Shown here piece after piece: positions 59,401 through 64,000 of a DNA stretch of 64,000 nt. Position 1 is the stretch's first letter. The number at the start of each line of letters is the position of its first letter. The DNA comes from Promerops cafer (lineage: Eukaryota; Chordata; Aves; Passeriformes; Nectariniidae). The stretch covers positions 1 to 64,000 of the forward strand of contig VZSE01002924.1 in the NCBI GenBank assembly GCA_013398275.1, given 5' to 3'. Below the pieces are notes generated by a model. The model did no database searches and was not told where the DNA came from. It was given only the letters and a program-made list of their open reading frames with translations. Position numbers and translations under genes: made by a program.

Positions 59401-59965
59401 AGAGGGGAGAGCAAACAACATCCTGCCTCAGCACGTGTGATGAGCAGGTGGGTGCTCGGAGCAGGGCTGCTGGACAGCTCACAGGGCTGTCCAGCTGTGC
59501 CAGGGCCACTTGTGAGGTCTTAAACTTGGGGTCCTTTTCCGGAGGGTGTTTGGGCTGGCAGATGAGCAGCTGTGCTCCAAACCCCCAGGCTTGATGCTGG
59601 AGGTGATGGGATTTGCTGTATAAAACCACTGTGCCATCCCCTCTGTTTGAGGTAACTGAGGTAACAGCAGGATTGGGTCATGCTTTGGTATCATAATGAC
59701 AAATCTAACAGCCCTGAAGGCAAGGATGAGGAAATTCCTACAGGACTCTGCCCTAGCAAGAGATCCCTGCAAGGATTAAATGCACTTTCTGGCAAAGCTG
59801 TTGGATTTTCAGTGCTTACCTAGGAACGTCCCGGTGAATCCCAGTGCTAAGAAGCTGGAGATGACAAACAAGGTCCCTACAGCCGAGATGGCCAAGCCTG
59901 AGTAGTAGGTCCAGTGGCAGTCCCAGCCCTCCAGCTTCGGCTGGCTCTTCATGGCTTCTGTGAAG
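50374..59965 (-). CDS. PEMT: PEMT: phosphatidylethanolamine N-methyltransferase, exons 4-7 (N-terminal exons outside window)
   Basis: Minus-strand exons 59965-59820, 55290-55179, 51277-51203 and 50428-50374 join in phase and encode a stretch aligning without gaps to human residues 70-198. The enzyme is an ER/MAM integral membrane protein that methylates phosphatidylethanolamine three times with AdoMet to make phosphatidylcholine, mainly in liver. Visible features: a third membrane helix (GLAISAVGTLFVISSFLALG), the family motif LDNPMYWGSTAIYLGW, a fourth helix (GLLLTAVVAISYTIAVLY) and a basic tail (RRKQKGVKSK). Two differences stand out against the human motifs reported to bind AdoMet: GLG (98-100) is AVG, and EE (180-181) is EG. 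Exons 1-3, with the first two helices, must lie beyond position 64000, since intron 3 runs off the window. Confidence 0.96.
50429..51202 (-). other. PEMT: PEMT intron 6
   Basis: A 774-bp GT-AG intron. Nothing else recognised. Confidence 0.85.
51203..51277 (-). CDS. PEMT: PEMT coding exon 6
   Basis: Acceptor TTTCAAAACAG. Encodes HASPAGLLLTAVVAISYT then IAVLYE, ending GG in phase 2 at the only available donor, GTGAGT (51202). Confidence 0.95.
52011..52145 (-). mobile_element. CR1 LINE fragment, minus orientation
   Basis: Reads GCAGAATCACGCAATGG, GACTGGAAAGGATCTTGAAG, GGACACCTTCCACAATCCCA and GGCCTTGCACATTTCC. Diverged. Confidence 0.88.
52261..52300 (+). mobile_element. CR1 LINE 3' terminus, plus orientation
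   Basis: Reads TTTTCCAACCCAAACCATTC followed by TGTGATTTTATGA, the end of a CR1 element facing the copy at 52011-52145. Confidence 0.75.
53286..53686 (+). mobile_element. CR1 LINE 3' segment, plus orientation
   Basis: Reads GGGGCTCAGCCTGGAGAAAA, AGGAGGCTCAGGGGGAACC, TTTGGGTTGGATATTGGGAA, and ends TTTTCCAACCTAAATGATTC, TGTGGTTGTATGAA. It belongs to a subfamily different from most copies here. Confidence 0.93.
55179..55290 (-). CDS. PEMT: PEMT coding exon 5
   Basis: Acceptor TTGCTCTTAG. Encodes DYFGILMEEKVTSFPF, then SVLDNPMYWGSTAIYLGW, to donor GTGAGT (55178), phase 2. Confidence 0.95.
55291..59819 (-). other. PEMT: PEMT intron 4
   Basis: A 4.5-kb intron with one CR1 (56060-56385). No other element recognised. 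Confidence 0.85.
56060..56385 (-). mobile_element. CR1 LINE segment, minus orientation
   Basis: Antisense of the same CR1 subfamily as 53286-53686: AATCCCTCCACTGCCCTGGG, ACAACCTGAGGTCATTTCC, and CCTTTTCTCCAGGCTGAGCC. The 3' terminal repeat is missing. Confidence 0.88.
59820..59965 (-). CDS. PEMT: PEMT coding exon 4
   Basis: Acceptor CTTCCCAACAG. Encodes FTEAMKSQPKLEGWDCHW through GFTGTFL, then a phase-1 donor GTAAGC (59819). Includes Ala98 where human has Gly98. Confidence 0.95.
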
Positions 59966-62900
59966 CTGTTGGGAAGACAACAAGGGCTGTTAAAAGCAGC
60001 AACTCATAATTAACATCACCCACGTCTCCCGGGGAGATGTGAAGCTTTGGGAGTGGAAGCTGCTGAGGAGGTCCCCTCTGCAGATCCCTTTTTCCACCCA
60101 GGCCTACTCAACCTCTCAGTGGGAGAAGCAATCAGCTGAAGACTGTGAGGAGACAGGGTTTGATCTGGGGCAGCTATTTCTACTCACAACCCCTTCTCAC
60201 TCCTGCAAATACCAGTCCCACTGACTTGTGATATCAAACTCTTTGCCTTATTCACCAAAACCCAGTTTTCATCATGACTGAGAGCTCTGGGACAGACGCC
60301 CTTGCAAACGCTGGAGGCTGCGATGCCTCGGCACAGGATTCGAAGGGTTGGGAACAATTGGCTGGATTATCTCGTGCTCCCACCCCCGTTCCCCACCATC
60401 AAAATATTTTGCAGCATTCAAGTGTTAGCCACGTGCCCAGGAGTGATTCACGGCTGGAGCCTGACAGTCAGGGGGAGGACTGGAACGGCGAAAGGAAAAT
60501 ACGAGAGACGAGGCGTTTTCCAGTGCGAGCACAGCTCCTCCACTCCAGGCTGGGCCAGGCACTTCGGGTCTGACCTTCCAAACACTCCTTTGTGATTGGA
60601 ATAATGGTGACCCCTCCCTTCATCCCCCTGAGCTCTGCCCAGAGCAGGGCTTGGCAGGCTCAGCATCGCACACGGCCCCGACACAAACGCACGATGACAA
60701 AAGAGACAATGCTGTGATTAAAAAAACACCATTAATAACACGAGAGGAGATAACAGACCCGCAGAGCTCTACACAGTTTCTCCACATGTTGTTGACACAT
60801 GAGGTAGGAAACTTTGAGCCTTTTTTTAATGAGCACCCTGGAGGCTAAAATTCAAGTGGAATAACAGCTCTCCCGTGCCTCCAGCCACCACTCTGTCAGG
60901 GCCAGGAGAGTTATTCTTGCCCACAGTCCTGGGCTCCTCAGCTGCAAAGTGCCTCCATAATGCTACTTGCAGGGCCTGGGATAGCTTTTTTCCCTGGTGT
61001 CCATCTTCCCTAAGCCCTGCAAACCTCTAGATTTTCCCTGTTGCCCAAATAAAAGCTGAGCGAGACAGTCCTGCCTGCATGGCTGAAGGCCAGGCAGCTG
61101 GAAACACATCTTTCAAAGGCTTGATAGCAAGTTCATGCACCAAGCAAGTCCAGGATAATACTTAAACTCTGTGGTTTAGGAACCTGGATGATATCCTTTG
61201 TTCACTTTGGAGCTTGCTCCCACTAGGCTTTCTTATTGTTGAGAAGTTTTTAGGACCCCAGAACAAGACATTTAATCATCAGTTTGGATTGGAGCAAGGA
61301 AACAAAACACGGAATAAATGTAATACGCTCAGAAGTGAGCAAAACCACAGCATCTGGGTGATTTACACTCCAAAAATTACAGGGAAATTCCTTTTCCCCC
61401 CCGGAGCCAAGCACAGACAGAGGAACAACAGCGTGGCCCCAGGCAATGCAGGCACAGTCCCCAGGGCTGGCCCTCCTCTGTGCCCAGCACAGCTCCCTGT
61501 GCCCACCAGGCTCACACTGGCTTAGCTTAACATCATTTCCAATGGGAAGACGCAAATCTGGCTGCACCGTGAAGCAGCAGCAGCTGCACAACCCTTTGCA
61601 TCATCTCCGTGGTGTTTATTTTTAAATGACACAAGTCTCCTCTATGAGGAAGCCAAAAAATCCATGTCCCTGCTACCAGCACTGCCTGGGCTTGGGAGGA
61701 AAGCAATCCCCCTGAAGGGATGTGCCTTTCTGCCCGAGGAATCCAGGCCTGGCTGGGCACTTAAAACACGCCCTGACATCCCCAGAGATGCTCTGCAGCT
61801 CTTTACTCACACAGAGGAGGATGTGCCTTTCACAGCATGAGGGTTTGGCTCCACATCTGGCCAGGACCTATCCAGAGGGCACCAGCACCAGGAAGGATTT
61901 TACAGCAATTTGCTGATCCCCAGGGAGGCAAATCTGGGGCAGCAATGCTGTGCTGGAACCCACTTGGATCCCAGGCATTGGCAAAGAGATGGCAAAGCAG
62001 AAAGAGGTACAGCAAGAGCAAAGCCCTCAGAGCCTGCTTCTTGCTCTGGATGAGCTGGATTCACACTCTCTCACATCCTCGGGGCTCCTCTATCCAATGC
62101 TGATGACCTGCCTTGGTCTCGGAACATTGAACAAAGGTGGCTTCAAGAACACAAACTGGTTGGCTGGGAATCAGCACTGGAAGTTTTGGAAGCAGCACAT
62201 GGTATAGTTTGTTTTGGCAAAGCTGTCTCTCCTGCTCCAGAGGATCCCATCCTTCCTTTCCATGGTTGGATAGGCCTACATTAGTTATTCTCATCAGCAT
62301 GTCTTGCTCAGTTCCCTGCTGTTTGGCTTACAGCTAGGGAGGGAGGTGTTTGCACGGAGATAATGGACTGCCTTTCCCTCTAGGAATGGTTTATATCTTC
62401 CTAAACACACTCTCTATTTGCATTAAACATGATGCGCTCAGGAGTTTTCAGAATTGGTAAATAAACCTTTTAAGCATTTATGACGCTGGGCCGTGACAAG
62501 CAGCACGGAGCCATCAATTATTCCAGCATCCACGATGGTGAAGGAGCCTCCCAGGCTGTGTTTCACCCTCCCTGGCAGGGAATGACAAGGTTTTGGGCAT
62601 TTCCCTTGCTAGGGAGCCGGTCTCCTGAAATCTGACATATTTCAGTCTGTCATGAAACCAGTCCCTTCCTTCATGTGCCTCTGAGTCACGTTGGTGACAG
62701 CGTTTATTTCAGGCTCACGACGAGGCAGCGGCGCAGCTCAGCATCCAAGAGGAGCTCAATTAGAGCCAGGCTTTGTCCCAGTACCTGGAACTGCATTCTG
62801 TGCCCAGCGGAGAGATTGCCATGGTGAGGAGCATCCATCCCTCCTCCAGCACAGGGGAGGGTGGGGAGGCTGAGACCTACTTTGATCGCATCCCTGGCAG

Positions 62901-64000
62901 ATGTCATGAGGATGGCTGTCCCCATGGGGGGGTGTGGAAGATGCCCCCAGCTTTTGAAAAGGGAAAATGGGGTAATGGGGCTTCCCCTGACATCTCCCCA
63001 CACTTGCCAGTTTGAAGCGTGATGCCACAGGCACACATTCTCCACTAGCTGGGGAAAGACCAAATCCTTCAACTCTGCTCTGGCCAAACTGGCAGATTTG
63101 GCTAATTTCTGGCTGGATAGGAGCAGCCAAGGCAGTAGGCATTGTTCTGCCCACCCTTCCCAAAAACAGAGAGGTGCTTGCTCAGACACCCAGAAATCTT
63201 ATCAGTGCTCCAAGGGAATCCCAGAATGGTTTGGGTTGGAAGGGACCTTAAAGCTCATCCAGTTCCAAACCCCTGCCATGGGCAGGGACACCTTCCACTA
63301 TTCCAGGTTGCTCCAAGCCCCATCCAACCTGGCCTTGGACACTTCCAGGGATGGGGAAGCCATGGCTTCTCCAGGCAACCTGTGTTTCCACATAAAACAT
63401 TTTCTCATAAAAATTTTCTTCCTTATATCTACTCTGAATCTCTCCTCTTTCTGTCTAGCACATAATAAACCACATGAACTAGAAAACCACTCAAAGTGGC
63501 TCTGCACTATGGGGATGGACATGTCATGCCAGTGGGTTCACAGGAGGAAAGTGGGAGTGAGGGAAATGGGCAGCAGATCCTCTGGCTGGGACACGGACAG
63601 GACATGCAGCCAGGTTTGCACATCAGGTGCTGATTTATTCAATCAGAAAACTTAACAAGTCACAGTCTGAAACACATCCCCAAAGGCCACGGAGCAGGAA
63701 GAAAACCCGGAAATATTGTACTAAAAGAGAAGCTGAGGTTTCTAGGTCTCTTTGGGGGCATCTCTCAGTGGCCCCCACCAAGTGTATTTTGTCATCCCTC
63801 TCCTCCAAAGGAGGACAAAGACCTCGTCCAGCAAACTGGGTCGCTGCAGGGAGCAGCCCAGCAGTTCTCCCTTTGACTGATCCCAAAAACCAGCCTGGAA
63901 ACTGGGGCTGATGAGCACAATCAGAGCAGAATTGGGCCAGGGGCCAGCAGGCAGCAAGGAGGCAGCAGTGGTACAGGCAACCAGGGTTTCGGTGACAACA
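59966..64000 (-). other. PEMT: PEMT intron 3 (partial; runs off window)
   Basis: At least 4 kb with no readable PEMT exon 3. It contains one CR1 (63215-63452), a short A-run near 60719, and an AT-rich, repeat-free patch (62385-62530) with an ATTTGCAT octamer. Confidence 0.75.
63215..63452 (-). mobile_element. CR1 LINE fragment, minus orientation
   Basis: Well preserved: GAATCCCAGAATGGTTTGGG, TTGGAAGGGACCTTAAAGCT, CCATGGGCAGGGACACC, CCTTGGACACTTCCAGGGAT, CCAGGCAACCTGTG, then CTTATATCTACTCTGAATC. Confidence 0.95.

Noticed and set aside
63098..63655. Plus-strand 185-residue frame at the right end
   Set aside because: Most of it is the antisense strand of a CR1 fragment. It is not a PEMT exon or any known protein.
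60000..64000. PEMT exon 3 in the right end
   Set aside because: I looked on the minus strand for an exon ending in the conserved RSHC segment with a phase-2 donor and found none, so it should lie beyond the window.
1..64000. tRNA, rRNA, CRISPR or prokaryotic operon features
   Set aside because: Nothing of the kind is visible. The sequence is eukaryotic with introns, and the repeated units are minisatellites and CR1 copies, not spaced direct repeats.

Overview
This is vertebrate, almost certainly bird, nuclear DNA. The genes are split by GT-AG introns, start in CpG islands and end at AATAAA signals. Thirteen fragments of the avian LINE CR1 are scattered through the window, there is one piece that looks like an avian retroviral LTR, and the introns are short. 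The gene order is that of the vertebrate Smith-Magenis interval (human 17p11.2): NT5M (+), MED9 (+), RASD1 (-), PEMT (-), here in about 64 kb.

Layout. Positions 1-360 are a CpG-rich divergent promoter region; from synteny the neighbour to the left should be COPS3. NT5M is complete: five coding exons between 1987 and 6247 and a long 3' UTR to about 9060 that carries a 40-bp inverted repeat. From 9.1 to 32.7 kb there is no gene I can support, only CR1 fragments, simple repeats and some AT-rich stretches that may be regulatory. MED9 exon 1 is missing, most probably inside the 186-base N gap at 32716-32901, which lies between two unrelated minisatellites; exon 2 (36295-36511) and its polyA signal (37049) are intact. 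RASD1 is complete on the minus strand (two coding exons, 40304 to 39250). It has a TATA-containing CpG-island promoter, and behind the promoter lie a GC-rich minisatellite, a (GGGAAT)n array and a CR1. From 42 to 50 kb is intergenic DNA with one orphan CpG-rich islet. PEMT occupies the right end on the minus strand; coding exons 4-7 are present (59965 to 50374), and exons 1-3 lie beyond the window.

The genes do not form an operon. NT5M makes a mitochondrial 5'(3')-deoxyribonucleotidase, MED9 a Mediator middle-module subunit, RASD1 a dexamethasone-inducible Ras-like GTPase, and PEMT the ER methyltransferase that makes phosphatidylcholine from phosphatidylethanolamine. MED9 and RASD1 converge; their likely polyA sites are about 1.4 kb apart.

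No clearly new genetic system is visible. The most noteworthy observations are: the bird PEMT differs from human PEMT at one residue in each of the two reported AdoMet-binding motifs (Ala98 and Gly181); the NT5M 3' UTR encodes a potential double-stranded RNA hairpin derived from an LTR-like repeat; and the RASD1 upstream region holds a hexamer array with 24 GGAATG cores.
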